Positions 13,291 through 26,426 of a DNA stretch of 64,000 nt are shown piece by piece. Source of the DNA: Nephrocerus scutellatus. Its lineage: Eukaryota > Arthropoda > Insecta > Diptera > Pipunculidae. The stretch spans positions 114,048,930 through 114,112,929 of the forward strand of contig OX352762.1 of assembly GCA_947095585.1 (NCBI GenBank), given 5' to 3'. The translations under genes were made by a program, and so were the position numbers. How positions within the stretch are numbered: the first letter of the stretch is position 1; each line of letters begins with the position of its first letter. A model generated the notes under the pieces. That model saw nothing but the letters and a program-made list of their open reading frames with translations, had not been told where the DNA came from and ran no database searches.

Positions 13291-13644
13291 GGGTTGTTAA
13301 GGGTGGGAGCGATGAGCTTGATTGAGCGTGAGTGATGAGTTGAGTTGAGTCTGGTGGGGGTGTTTTTTTTTGTGGTATGTATGTATAATTGTAGTTCCAT
13401 AACTAAAGTCCAACAAAAATTGGTACACATATCTTATACTCGTATATACTGAAATCAAACATAGGTAGGTAGTCGCAGGCTATTACATTTTACCTATGAC
13501 CTCCTCCAAGTCATTTTTAGGCGTCTGCTTATTCTTTTTTGTGATCCTTCCGAATTTTAATCGAATGCATTTCGGCAATTGCTAAGTTCTCTTTATTAAC
13601 TTCACATGTCCTTGTGTTAGCTTGTGGCGGAATTTTGTGAAACA

Positions 13645-13880
13645 TTTTTGACCCATGCTTTCTAAAGCATGATTTTATTCAAACTTTGCACACATGGGTA
13701 TATCCGTTGAAAATACTTTCTATTAAAATTTCAAAGGTATCGGTCTGCAGGCGCGAGAGGCTCTTATATAATAATTTAATTTTGTGCACATGTGAATCTC
13801 CGATGGAAATTTTTTTTTGTGAAAATTTGGAAGTGTTTGGAAGGAAGGTCTATTTGATAGATTTTTTAAAAATTAACCCG
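13645..13880 (+). repeat. Dispersed two-unit repeat (family D), diverged copy
   Basis: TTTGCACACATGGGTATAT with TTTCTATTAAAATTTC at 13685-13730 is followed by a second unit, TTTGTGCACATGTGAATCTC then GATGGAAATTTTT, about 100 bp on. The same two-unit layout is at 59110-59410 (plus) and 55085-55420 (minus). Single-unit scraps (GCCGAGGG.CTCCCATATA) are at 15420 and 26755. Confidence 0.6.
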
Positions 13881-14024
13881 AGGTTATTCCGATTTTGTAA
13901 ACCTTTTTTTCATTTAAACTGCTTGTACTTAGTACAAAATACAAAATTACAACTAAGCAGTTTACGTTTATATGCAAATAAAAGAAAATTCAAATTAAGT
14001 GACACCCTTTGGAGTCACTAGAGG

Positions 14025-15433
14025 TTAAGTTTCGCAACTAGATCGTGTAGTCTTATGCGGTTGAGCATTTTGACTGATGAGTTTGGATGCCTCTCCATTT
14101 GCGTGATGATTGGGCCGTTTAAAATGGTCTGCTGTATATTTTATAATTTCGTTGCCCACTGTTTCTACTCCTAAATCACGGTGAAGAGCAGAGTACCATG
14201 GTGCATTTACAATTCTTTGCAGTACTTGTTGGATCCGTTGGATGATTTTAATGGTACTCATCTTGGCGCACCCACATAATTGAATAATCCTGCTTTTATA
14301 AGCATCATCTTGGTTAATTCGGAAGAAGCGTTAAGTCAAATAGGATTTACGAATCTTACAGTTTTGAACCGGGGGTGCTATTCAAGTTTGGAAAAAAGTT
14401 CTTCATGCCAAACTTTGCCAAAGCTACGTCGAGGAAAATGGCAGAGCTAACCCTCCTTTCCTCTAGCGATCTATGGTTGAGTGGCTGTCTCTAAAGCCAA
14501 ATTGGTGGTTCGGAATTAGTTTTTTGCGTTCAATAATGGATTTCCGTCGCTTTAGTAGTATTCTTTCGAGCAATTTTGACAATATTGAAGTAGGGCTATA
14601 GGTCTGTACGGTCCTACTTCGTACGCCTATTTGCCTTGTTTAGGAAACATGATAACTTCGGCTACTTCCCAATGGCAGGGTACGTATTTAAATTGAATTG
14701 AAGCTTGAATTAAGTTGGTAAGTTTGACAATACTTTTGTTTGGGAAGCTGTTTTAAAATTTTGCCTGAGATCATAGTATACCTAAGGGCTTTCTTTGGTT
14801 TAAAGTTTCCTGGAACTTCTTTTTTTATTTCATTGAATGTAACCGGAGGAATATCTTCTTCATCTTGATTGCTTACCTCCCTTAATATATCTTTTTGGCT
14901 TACGTATGGTTGGAACTTATTTGTGAGATATTAAGAGAATAAAGCGGCATTAGTTTTTGCCCATTCTGCTTGTGTTTTTTTCGATAGGGGGAGATAGTTC
15001 AATTGGTGTCTTCAGGTGATTTGTCGTTTTCCACAATAAATAGTCAGTACTTTTATCGTAAGTTCTTTTAAGTATCTATGCATGCATTTTTTTATAACTT
15101 TGATTTCCAGACGGAGTTCCTGGGAGATTCTCTTGAAGTTATTTTTATCTGTTTGAGAACGTGTCTGTTGCCATTTTTTTCGAAGTCGTCGTTTATGAGC
15201 TACAATATCCATTAATTGAGACAAACCAGTTTCCTCGTTATGACCGGAGTGCAGTTCCGAGCAACATTCTGGACTTGTTGGGTGAATTTAAGAACATCAT
15301 CTTCAAGTTCAACTACAGATTTTAGCAACACCGAAAGATTTATTTTTTGACTTAATAGCAGTTCAAAGCGGGACCAATCTGTTTGTTTGATTGTCCGAGT
15401 TGAATTTTTTTTTCCATTGCCGAGGGCTCCCAT
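14025..15433 (-). mobile_element. Jockey-clade-like LINE, degenerate copy
   Basis: Minus strand, 5' to 3'. From 15433 there is a TDWSRFELLLSQKINLSV block, the pre-RT linker of Jockey-type ORF2 proteins. At 15224 comes a basic segment, AHKRRLRKKWQQTRS. The RT core at 14900-14300 is frameshifted. From 14261 there is RIVNAPWYSALHRDLGVETV, the C-terminal NAPWYV..RDL block found near the end of Jockey-type polymerases. No intact ORF remains. Confidence 0.75.
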
Positions 15434-17635
15434 ATAATTTTTTTACAAATTATCTAGAGAATTTACATGAAAAGTTTTAATTTTATGGTGTGTCTTTTTA
15501 TCACCAAACCATTGGCCTTTTCTTCGTCGGATGGTAGTTTCTATAGGTTCGTGACGTGTTCTCGAATAAAGCTGTTCATTTGATATTCGGCAGGGTGAAT
15601 TCTAAGAATAATAAAAATACATCTACTTACAAATGACTGTAGTCTACCAATGCCAATGTTTGTAATATTCCAAGTAATACAGTAACACAGTAGTACTGGT
15701 ACATTGGAATGTAACAGTCGCAGCTAGGTTTTAGTGCTGTAGACATTGCTCTTACAGGTTGCGTGAGCGTTGATCAGTTGTTGTAAATAGGATATCGTAC
15801 CGCTATTGTAAGTCGTTAGAGTATATTATCGTTGCTGACCACCGAAAATAGCAGTTGCTAAAGTGTGCAGCCTTGATACGCACTCTTTGGACTTCTAAAT
15901 CTTTTGATACCTTACCATTGTGCAAGACACCCTTCTAGATAACATAAATAATAGTTTCGGAATGGTCCTCTTGCGCAAGGTACACCAAACACCTGTTTAA
16001 ACTAAAAAAAGTTCGAAGGCAATAAACAAGAAGGGAAGCTGAGATCTATACTCAATTGATTGTTCTATGATGATCCGCAGATGTTTATTTGATCGCTGCA
16101 GGAACATCTATGTTGAGGACTGAATCGACGTCTTCTTTAATTCGCTCTCACAGTATTTTTGCTTATATTTGGAGACAGCGGGTTTTTTTTTTTATATATA
16201 TATATATATAGAGACTTATTGCCAAGGTAGGAATAGCCTCTCCAGTTGCCACGCTGGATTAACTATCCTTCTAAGGGAGTTTAATTAGCATTAGTCCTTT
16301 CCACAAGCAAATCTTTTGATAGGGTTAATAAGTTCTGCCAATGTACTTGGCTCTGTTTGGAAAATATCAGTCCCACCGCTTTGTTTTTTTAATGCTATGC
16401 AGTTTGTGGTTTGGATCAAGTTACTACTATGAGGTGTGATGCGAATGGCAAATGCCATGCCAACTTGCTAATACCCATATCAAAAATCAGGAGCAGTATT
16501 TCGCACACCTTTGCAACAAATTTAGAGGTATAAATAACGAATGCCAGATACGATTTAACCATTTGCAACTAAAGCTGAAATATCTATTCCCAAAACTAAA
16601 TGTTATGCATACGCGTATGAAGAGATAAATCGATTAGAATTGCAAAATTTGCAACAACATTAACAGCATTTACTTCTCCCAAAACTTGAGAATAAGGATA
16701 TTTCTGACTCGCTTGTACGCTGTACGCTCCTTCGCAAAAATCTGTCTTTATAGTGGGTGTTCTTTTTAGGAAGATAGAAATTTAAAATTAAAAAAAATTA
16801 TTCTATCTGGAAATTAGATTTAGAACATCAATTGTTGTAATTGACGAAGCGCATTTTCGCAAGAAACTTCCTACCATCTTGGTCGACAAATATTGGCATT
16901 ATCATTTCTCGGAATCAATTATTTATACAACAAATCGATGATTTCGGTCGCCGTATTGTACGTATAAGACTCATTCTTATCGGAATCAATGTCATTTATG
17001 TATTCATTTATTTCCCAAAGTCGTCGGCGAATATAATATAAATTTTTTAAATAAATTTACATAATTTGTTAGCGTAAGTCTTCATCTGATTTGCCAGACT
17101 AATCAACCATTAGCGTAAAATAATATCGTGAAAATTGACAGTTTACAGTTAGTTTTATAGTAATTTCTGTCTATGAAAATAACACCCACTAACACTGAGT
17201 GTCTATTATGATACATAAGGATATGCAAAATTCCAATCGACACCTGAGCTAGGTGAAAATTTAAGACTGATAATTTTATTTTTGCACTGTCTCTCTCTCA
17301 AGTTGCAAACATATCCTTTCTGATAGGTATTTGAATGCCAACTCAACTGCCAGCCAACACAAGGAGGTGGTTTTAACATAATGTGTGTCACGAGTTCTTA
17401 CAGCTGTTAAAGGCATATTAGCATCTAATGTGACAACTTCCAAATCTGTTATATATGCAATGTGTCGGAAAATAAGCACATATTGCAAATGGAAAGTTGC
17501 GAATCAATATTAGTTCACCAACAATTTAGATATTTAAAAGGAACAAAAAGAAGGGACATCCAGTACCGACGTATTGGTTAGAACAACACTATAGCCAGCT
17601 ATAACTCTAAGGTAGTTAGAAACATTGTCGATGTA
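15434..17635. other. No recognisable gene; one (TA)n run
   Basis: AT-rich sequence. A T-run followed by (TA)n lies at 16184-16210. GCCGAGGGCTCCCATATA at 15419-15436 is a scrap of dispersed repeat family D. Nothing else is identifiable. Confidence 0.5.
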
Positions 17636-17725
17636 TCATCATCATATTTGGCTGTACAACTGCGGTCCGGTCCTGGCCCCACACAAAATATATCTCCACC
17701 ATTCCCGATTTCAAGCCGATGTCAT
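17636..17725 (-). mobile_element. LINE family A, 5'-truncated 3'-end fragment
   Basis: About 90 bp. It begins with the tail ATCATCATCATATTTGG and continues through TCCGGTCCTGGCC, TCTCCACCATTCCCGATTTC and AAGCCGATGTCAT, collinear with 8865-8955 of the larger copy. It is a typical short 5'-truncated LINE insertion, next to the LINE at 17740. Confidence 0.85.
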
Positions 17726-17739
17726 CGATAGAAAAGTGG

Positions 17740-19340
17740 GGTGATTTTTATTTAGAGACAACAATGTATAAAAGCTCCGTATTACAATTTCGCATTGGTC
17801 TAAATCCTGATTGGTTTGAGCACAGAAGTTAGTTTTCTAAGAGATATCTATAGATTTGTGACATGATTTTTTCTAAGACTTTTTACAGCAAAGGGAGAAT
17901 AGCAATTGGTCTATATTCCGTCATATTCCGTGCAAATACGGACATCGTTAGCACCAAGTTAAAAAGATACATTATAAATGGCAGTATCTTATGATTTAGT
18001 CTGTATAGACCAGTAGCATTAGTGTTTATACTCAAAAGAGCTTCCACAACATCTTCATCATAGACCCGGTTAAAACGAAAAGAGCTATTGTGGTCATCTT
18101 CAGCGTTTTCCTCTAAGTAAGAAGTGCTAGTCGGCGTACTGCAAAAAGCGATGAATTCAGCATTTAGCTGATCGCAATCAATATCATCCGATATAATTGG
18201 GTTTTGCTTACCAAAATCAAGTTTCCGTATCTGTTTCCACAGTTTTTGTCCCCATCCCGAATTGTCTACCAGATTACCACAAGGGAAATACTTTGCAGAT
18301 TTTATTTTGATATAACTTTATTTCGTAGAGCGTGGTAATTTTTTAAGAAGCCATCAATACGGTATTTTATCAATTCTCTGTAGACATTATCACGTTTTTG
18401 CATGAGTAGTAGAATATCAGTGCTTAGCCACTGTGGCGCATAAGTATTATTCCTTTTTGTTTTTATGGGAACATATTTATTAAATAGGCTTAGTATCTGT
18501 TGTTGTAAGAACGAACACTTTGCTCATTCACTGAAGCAATGTCGAAGATACGTTCCCAGTTATTTCTTCTAGCATCATGTAAGAGGCCCTCGCAGTTTAT
18601 ATTACGAAAGTGACTAAATTGGATTTCTGGTTCATTGTTACTATTGTTAACAGAAATGGTTAAATAAATAAGGTCATGTTTAGAGAAACCAGGAAAGTTG
18701 ACTGTAGAGCAGTGTTTTATCGAAATCGCTAATAAAATAAACGTCAAGTAAAGAGCTTCAGTCTCTAGAGGAATGAGTTCGATCAGATAAGTCCCCGGGA
18801 GACAGATTAAATGACTTCATGTATTCTAATAGGTTAACTAACATAGGTTTATCCAATAGGTAACAGTTAAGATCACCACATAATACTACGTTTAAGGTAG
18901 TGCACAATAGATCATCAAGGACTTTAAAATAATGGGTAGAAACTTATATGCCTGTATGGTCTATTAATTGTCCAAGTAAAATTGTTTGGTATTTAGGATG
19001 TATTTCAACAAAGATGACCTCCATGGTTTAATCAGGGTCAGACTTAAGTACAGTTTTACACTTGAGTGTCTCGCGAACAAAGATTGCTACGCCCCCGCCC
19101 GTACGTGCCGTTTTATCTGAACGGAAGCCGTTATACCCATCAACAGAGTATAGTTGATCAGCAGCATCAATAGAAAACCATATTTCGGATAGGCAGACAA
19201 TATCGACATTAGATTTTGTAAAGATAGGCCTAATTCGTCAATTCGTCGTTTTGCCATCTTATCAAATAAACGTTCATTATTGTTACTGAACGTAGACACT
19301 CTGCCGTTCGAACTACTACCCGAGTTCGTAACTGACATAT
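17740..19340 (-). mobile_element. LINE (endonuclease + RT), degenerate; family unresolved
   Basis: Read on the minus strand. An endonuclease remnant from about 19120 shows GGGVAIFVRE, then LCGDLNCYL (GDLN catalytic region near 18870), and LLDVYFISD near 18750. A central region follows (APQWLSTDILLLMQKRD near 18420), then the start of RT with YDEDVVEALLSIN near 18050 and RPIAILP near 17910. Stops and frameshifts are frequent. It ends against the LINE A scrap at 17725. It resembles the CR1/Jockey group in general layout; the exact clade was not determined. Confidence 0.7.
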
Positions 19341-19639
19341 GAATAGCATACACCTGGAAGGACATTGGAAACACAAACATATTATACAAGCTTTAATGGT
19401 ATTACACTCACCTTGGCCATTGGGGAGCAGTGTAATCAAACTATCTGAACTATGAGATCTTTATTCATATATCATATTTTTGTATTGACTCTTTATGGTA
19501 TTATCATTTAATAAAATAAAATAAAATTAGCTCACATATATCCAGTTCAAAAAGTAAGAAAAAAATCGACCAAAAAAGATTGGGAACAGTCTGCAGCTAA
19601 GACTACAATAAATAAATGTAAAAATAACTGCGCTTTTCG

Positions 19640-20690
19640 GGTACAAACTTTTATGTATACATCAAAACACGCCACACGAGTCACACGCGTACAAAATTTC
19701 AGATCTATGGAACGTGTAAAAGTTGGTTAAATAGAAACTCAAAAAGGCAAAAAGACCACTATTTCACGCATCACACGCGACTCGCGATAAGCGTCATAAG
19801 CGGGATCTCAAAAATGACATATGACACTGAGCTGCTCACAAAATTTCAGCTTTCTAAGTCGCGTAAAAGTTGGTTAAAATGGATCGCAAAAAAGGTAAAA
19901 GAGGGCCTATTTCAAAGACTAACCCAGTATCCATGCACCACACGTGGCACACGCGAGGCTTGACACATGTCACATGCATAATTTCAGAAATGGCCAATTC
20001 TCACAATATTTCGGTTCTCTAGGTTGTGTGAAAGGTGGTTGAAAAGGATCTCAAAGAACTCAACGCGATGGGGGCCTATTTCAAAGATGAACTTATTCTT
20101 CTTGCATCGCACCAGTCACACGCATAATCTCCGAAACGCCTTACGAGATGAAGCCACTCACAAAATTTTAACTTTCTACAGTTGGTTAAAAAGGCTGGGG
20201 TATATTTCAAAGACTTTTCACGTATTACACGCGTCACACGTGCCATACGCGAAAGACCTTAAATAAATTGACGCGATTAACCGATTTTCCACGCATCGCA
20301 CCAGTCACACGCAGTGTCCCAGAAACGCCCTATGAGAATTAGCCACTCACAAAATTTTAACTCTCTAGAACGTTTGAATGTTGGTTATAAAATGGTGGCG
20401 CCTATTTCAAAGACTAAACTTAACACTAGACTTTCTACTTCCACGTATTACACGCGTCACACGTGCCATACGCGGAAGACCTTAAACAAAATAACGCAAT
20501 GGGACCTTTTTCAAAGATTAACCGATTTTCCACGCATCACGCACGCCGCACGCGATTCGCGACACGAGTCAGATGCGGGATCTCAGAAATGGCTGGCAAG
20601 GCTAAGCTTCTCACGAAATTTTAAGTCTCTAGCTCGTGTGAAAGGTGGTTTAAAATAGGCTGAAAGAGATCGATAAAACCGACAGACAGG
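19640..20690 (+). repeat. Satellite-like tandem array, diverged, ~150-190-bp monomers
   Basis: The marker ACAAAATTT (or a close variant) followed by a TCTAGNNCGTGTGAAAGNTGGTT-type block recurs at 19691, 19838, 20003, 20160, 20349 and 20613. Spacings are 147, 165, 157, 189 and 264 bp, the last probably spanning a lost marker. Between markers lie CACGCATCAC and CACACGCGTCACACG-type stretches rich in CACGCG. Monomers are clearly diverged, so the array is old. A detached piece is at 4674-4910. Confidence 0.75.
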
Positions 20691-22829
20691 TTAAATAAAA
20701 GTTTCTAATTAGGTTAGGTTAGGTTGTGTTCAAGCGGTGTACAAAATACGTCAGTGTGAGTATAGATATAGGTTAAGAGAAAGTAAAGTTTGAGAATTAT
20801 TGAAAAAGTTGCTGCTATTATGGTTTGTCGCTGTTAAATATTTGTGGATAACTGAATTAATATACTGATGATATTTCATCACAGTTTTGGAATCACAATG
20901 TTGCGTGCGTGCGTGCGAGAGTTAGTGGCAAGGGCAATTAGTATACAAAAATAAGTAATGTTGTACACTCATTGTCGTACAAAAATACAATTTTCTTTTT
21001 TTTCTCAATTTGTAATGCAGATATAGATCAAGAAGCAAGAAAAACTTATGTTCGCCGGTTCGTCCACTCAATATCTAATTACTTTAAACATAAATGAGAT
21101 GAAAACCAATTAAATAATGATTATCCAATGAATGCTCTGCTAAAATTAGTCTTTGTTAATTATAAATTACACTTACAATTAACATATATATTAATTATTA
21201 ATGCAAACCAGATGAGCAAGACAAAGTTAAATTAAAAAGCTCTAATCAATCATTTGTCTTTGTATTATCCTGTTCAATGTTCAATATCAATGTGCACCAA
21301 TGTGAACTAAACGTACTCGTATAAGTAAAAAAGGACATATCTAACAAATTTACTACACGAGCGAACTGATATTGAAGTGAGACTTTGTCTGGACACGAAG
21401 GTTCCGCTACATGGCTGTGTTAGCTTTAGCACTGATTTATTCCATTCGATAAAGTTTTTATTAATGTTTAAAAAGACCCCATTAAAACGAGACCACAAGT
21501 CACACAAACAACTCAAATTACCAGACAATTAAGGATCAGCTTTTGCTATTTTAAAATTCTTCATTCGAATGCTGAAACAAGGACGCATAGTGTCGACACA
21601 ATGTCTGCCCTGGAAACGGAGAAATAAGTCAGGTCTTACGTTTAAATATAAATCACCTGCTCTACCACAGGGATGGGAACTGATTAATATGAAACGCATG
21701 TACGATGAGTGGAACGCAAGGCGACTTTAAACTTTCAACAAATGAATGAGATACGCCACTGCCGAGAAGGATAAATTACTTCAGAGTTTGTGGGAGAAAA
21801 CTTCTTCGTTTTTCATTTAAAATCCTTAATAAAAAGGAAACATTCAAGTTTTTGTTAGAAGTGGTTATATAGAGTTTTTTTTGTCTGCAGCTGTCAATAG
21901 TAGATTAGGGTATAAGTCTTCCAATGGATTCAAAGTGTTTTCATTTCCTTCGTTTCGTGCTAACGAGACAATCATGACATGGCCTTAAAATTTAGAAACT
22001 GATATGGGAAAACGACATTTCGGCTTTTGGTATCTGTGGCAATTGTGTGTACGTTTGTTCGATAAATAGCAATGTCAACTTATTTCTTATTGTACAAACA
22101 TTTCGCAACATGTGTATGTGGAAACATCTTCAAGTTGTTTAAAGTTGCTGCTTCAAAAGGGTGAAATATGCCCTTGTATAAATGTGAGACAGTTCAGTAA
22201 ACTTCTATTAAATCACTTGTTTGGTAGTGTCCTGTCGAAGTGCGCCTTAGCACTTTCCTCTTTGTGAGTTAAACTAAAATTTTTTTTGTGATAGCTATAC
22301 GCTACATCACATCGTTATTTATTTATTGGTTTTTTGTTAATTATAATCAAAGACTGGAAAAAAATACACCCAAGAGATTAACACAATTCCACCCTAATAA
22401 CCTGCAGGAGAAGGATTTGCCGTTGTGTTTTATGTTTCCAACTGTTAACTGATAATATTACAATTTATTTTTCGGACCTTTATCAGTTCTATGAAAAATA
22501 CGTTTTTCAATTTCTATTGAACACTTTTTTTGTGAAGAATACCATTTACCAATGCCAATTATATGAACAAACATTCAAGTCTTCCTGGAATGTTTCACTT
22601 CATATCCTATGTCGAAACAAAATCAGTAAAACATTTCAAATCCTCTGGGAGAAAAATAAAAGAGTTAGTTTGTTATTTGTAGGTAAATATCAAATACACA
22701 TTTGATTGAGTTAAAAAAAATAAAAAAGAATTTAAGCTTAAACTTGTAAGATTACTTTTCCTGTTTTGTTTTTGGATATTATTAACGCGATAGAGAGATA
22801 CTAGTATTTACAGATTATAAAGGAGTAGT
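20691..22829. other. No recognisable gene
   Basis: AT-rich. Three TTAGGT units at 20708-20725 and four GTGC units near 20903 are the only patterns. The minus-strand open stretch at 21307-21528 has no recognisable motif. Confidence 0.55.
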
Positions 22830-23850
22830 GGATTTATTTAACTCCATCTTCATTATTAGTGGCCTTACTACTAAAGTAATATGGCCTTTGCATCCTTGTC
22901 AGAGGAATTCGATATCCTAAGTGGAGTACGACAAGGTTGAATTCTATCTCCGGTACTTTTTTTGTTGGTGATTAGCGATGTACTTCGCGCAGCTTTATCT
23001 GCTAGAAACGGAGGAATTAGTTGGACTCTTACATATCAACTCAAACATCTGGTCCACGCTGACGACGTTTGTTTACTCTCACACAGGATTATGGAGCTGC
23101 ACCAAATGACAACAAATGTGGAAAGGAAGAAAAATGTTGCTGGTTTTAAGATTAATACTCCCAAAAAATCATCAACCTCGGCACTAACTCAATAACTCAA
23201 GTTAACATTGCTGGACAGCCGGTAGAGAGAGTAGAGAGTTTCCAATATTTTGGGAGTATTGTCTCCATCGAAGGTGGAACCGAACAGGACATTGTCAATC
23301 GAGTCGGCAAAGGAAAATCAGTGTTTGGAATGATGTCCATGATATGTCGAAGCAATGCGATCAGCTTAAACACCAAGCTGCGACTGTTCCGTTCAAATGT
23401 TGAATCTGTGCTGTTGTATGGGTGCAACAATTGGAAGGTGACCGCTACAATCACAAAAAGATTACAAACGTTCGTAAATAGGTGCCTACGGAATATCTGA
23501 AAAGTTTCCTGGCCTAACCGTATCTCTAACAAACATCTTTACCAGAGAACGGGTCAGGAACCAATAGGTACAACCATCCAACGACGGAAGTGGCAGTGGC
23601 GGATTGGTCATATACTCCGACAGTTCCATAGCAAACTAGGCAATGCAATGGAATCCGTTATGTCAGGATGGTAGAAGAACGGGTCATCCGAGAAATACAT
23701 GGCGCAAAACAGTTGAGGAGGAGTCACGACAATTGGGGAAGAGTTGAAGAGAGCTGAAGCTCATTGCCAGGTACCGCTCGCGATGGCGCGTAGGCGTAGT
23801 AGAGGCCCTTGGATCCACAAGGGGATATAGACCATAAGTAAGTAAAAGTA
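22830..23850 (+). mobile_element. LINE family B fragment (RT C-terminal half and 3' end)
   Basis: Near 22910-23200 the frame reads LSGVRQG, a stop, LSPVLFLLVISDVLR, then LKHLVHADDVCLLSHR, where HADD replaces the usual YADD/FADD. After another break: RVESFQYFGSIVS, KLRLFRSNVESVLLYGC (about 23370-23430), then the C-terminal block with a QWRIGHILR-like segment near 23595. The end reads GGGGATATAGACCATAAGTAAGTAAAAGTA (about 23820-23850), suggesting a short TAAG-repeat tail. It is pseudogenic and complements the N-terminal half at 5150. Confidence 0.8.
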
Positions 23851-24149
23851 ATCCTTGTCTAAGTCATCCTTTGAGTAAATACTTAGCTTGCTTTGCTGTA
23901 CTTTCCTATAAATCCTAAACATCTCGATAGCGCTTCTAAATAAATTTGTTCTTATAGACTATCCGAAATCGTTCATCCCTGCTAACCACATAGAAAAAAT
24001 GAAGAATTTTGCTATTGGAATCTTTGGGTAATACTGCTTTTTGCTTAAAACCCAAGTCTCTTGTTCATATTGTATAATTACTAGCTTTTAAATCCGGTCT
24101 TACCTGGGACCCACACCACCAGTAAGATATTTGTTCCACCACATCATTT
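23851..24149. other. Short unassigned spacer
   Basis: Nothing identifiable between the two LINE fragments. Confidence 0.4.
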
Positions 24150-25720
24150 GCTTTGATTGTGTCGGTGTGTCCTATTTGTCTGATGTGCGAATTTAGGGTC
24201 GATGTTTGCAACATTCGTGGACTTAGGTCGAATCTCTCGGCCAAGTGCGCCCATTTAGCAGAACATAAACCTGCTATTCGGACACTAACAGAAACCCAGG
24301 TTAACGCTGATTCCGATGCTTCGGATTTTAGTTTGGCTGGTTAAGTATTTTTTCCCCACCGCGGTCTCAAGATCTATGTACGTAGTGATGTAGCTTATCA
24401 AACCCAAGCACAATACAACCATTGTTCGCACGCGGAATTTAATTTCATTGGACTCAAAGTCAAAGTGCGTAAGCATGACATTCACTACTGGTTCATATAC
24501 AGAAGCCCTAATTTAGACAGTGTCTCAACTTGTAGTGAGTTAGATGCAGGTCTGACTTTATATCTACAGAATTTTGTCGCTTTATCCGTTTTCTGAAATC
24601 GTCATTGTGGGTGATTTCAATATAAACAATTCTAGTTGGCTTCGCCATTCAAACAACATCGCAGGGAAGGGATGTTGAGTTATTTGCTGATTTTTACCAT
24701 TTCAATCAGCTTGTGGATGAGCCCACTCGAATTCCAGACATTGTAAGTCATAACGCTAATACCCTTGACTCCTCCTTTATGAAAAGTATGGCTACACGAG
24801 AACGCCGACTGGGTTTGCCTTAATAATTTATTTAGAAGCATTAGCTGGCCACTTAATGCCAATAGTGGTGTGGATGCCATTTCTGATACGATCGCTAACA
24901 TAATCCACGAGGGAATGAGACAGTTTATCCCTTTCATGACAAAGTATATCGAACCGAAGGAAAGTGCTTGGTAGGATTTCAACTACAAGTGGCTACTAGG
25001 AACTGGGAGGTATGCTATATAAAGCAAACCCCACTGTGGAAAACCGAACCAAATCTAGACTAGTCAGAAATGATTGCAATGCCTACCTTAAACGAGTCAA
25101 ATTCGACTTTGGTACTGCCCCTGCGCAGGCTTTTCCATTTCTCTTATCCTTCTGAAGTCGTCCCAAGGAATTGGAAAACAGCCTTTATCCAGCTTGTTCC
25201 TAAAAAAGGCGAACTGTCATATCGTTCCTCGTACCGACCAATTGCGCTAACATCCATACCTTCTAAGGTCATAGAAACGCTTATCAATCGTAAGCTTATG
25301 CAATACCTTGAATCACGTGAAATCCTTAGTGACCAGCAGTACGGTTTTCGTACAAATCGTTTAACCTGAAAAGTGGAACCAGTCCACAAATTTGGTGAAA
25401 CCAAAGTGCTTGATTAGACTATCAACTACCTTTCTGACCCTTCAATCCAGTTCGTATTGGACGGTTTCAAATCCAATGTTCAACGCATAAGCGCTCTCTT
25501 TCTCTTTCTCATTTTCATTAATGATCTCCTATTCTCCTCCTACTAATCCAATTCATTGTTTTGCTGACGACAGCGCCCTTAGCTTTTCATATGAGTTCGC
25601 GCTTTCTACACGCCCCTCTTCATCGCAAGTGGAACTCGACAAACAACGTATGTCAAGCACGTTGAATTTTGACATTGACAGCATAACAAGTATTAGGGAC
25701 ATAAACCAGTTAGATTTTAT
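24150..25720 (+). mobile_element. LINE family L, EN + RT, interrupted copy
   Basis: This is the most complete copy of family L. The endonuclease begins VCNIRGLRSNLSAKCAHLAE (24200) and continues through TLTETQVNADSDASDF, IYRSPNLD (24500), the EPTRIP-like region near 24720 and SNNIAGREGMLS-type sequence near 24660, with frameshifts. RT: VPRNWKTAFIQLVPKKGE and SYRPIALTSIPSKVIE (25160-25290), QQYGFRTNR (25340), then after a deletion IQFVLDGFKSN, IFINDLL and CFADDSALSFSY (25565). The reading frame is cut at 25720, within INQLDFI, by an insertion and resumes at 26427. Jockey superfamily is my best guess. Confidence 0.8.
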
Positions 25721-26426
25721 AACTTGGACATGGACTTCACGTTGTTTGATGAGATTCCACTTAACTTTGAAGGAACTCATTATGGAATACAAGTCTATGC
25801 TATGTACTTATGTATGGATGATTTTCAACTTGATTGCAAAATTCCAAATTCCAATTTGATTTTAACATTCGGTCCCAATTGCAAATGAGATTTTTATCAC
25901 GTGGCACACATCGGCACCATAGGCGCTTTTTGTGTTAAAGAGAGTGCGTGCAAATGACGGTGTGTCCAGCTTTAGCTTTTATAGATAACCGCTAATGTGT
26001 TTCGCAACCGTCTTTCTGTTCTGTCTGTCTAATAATGAAGCAAAGTAGCTCATCATCAGTTCGGCAGTCTGTGCTTTTGTATGAATAGAACAATTTATGA
26101 GGTGATATCTTCTAACAACACCCGATTTTATCTCAGTGCGAAACGAACAATAAAACGTGATTTGGAAACTTGGGAAGCATCTACTCGTACGTGTCATGCA
26201 ATGGTTTTTGGAATTTTGCAGGCGGTTTGGAAACGAACATGGCTTTTGCACAGGAAATGTCCTGCCCACATTGGTGTTGTCTCTACACTCACAAATCATA
26301 AATGGATTTTTAAGATCACAGTTAATTGTGACTTTTGTTTTCAGAATGATGAGGAGAGAAAGGTTGGACATAAAATTTTGCATCACCACTAGTATGACAG
26401 TTTGTATGGCCGTGTATCGAGTTAGG
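25721..26426 (+). repeat. 706-bp insertion of unknown class, copy 1 of an inverted pair
   Basis: Inserted within the RT frame of LINE L. The 14-bp CAGTTAGATTTTAT stands at 25707-25720 and again at 26427-26440, as a target-site duplication would. The body from about 25724 is matched in reverse orientation by 28610-29365, with scattered substitutions and indels (for example TGGACTTCACRTTGTTTGAT and GAAACGAACAATAAAACGTG are shared). No protein family is recognisable on either strand and no inverted termini or poly(A) were seen. A long target duplication would favour a retroposed sequence, but that is inference. Confidence 0.6.

Noticed and set aside
13170..13430. Minus-strand frame with reiterated LKT/RPLKT peptides
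   Set aside because: Follows from the GTCTT-rich simple repeat; not a real protein.
20708..20725. Three TTAGGT units resembling the insect telomere repeat TTAGG
   Set aside because: Only three units, the phase is TTAGGT, and flies lack TTAGG telomeres; a chance or interstitial simple repeat.
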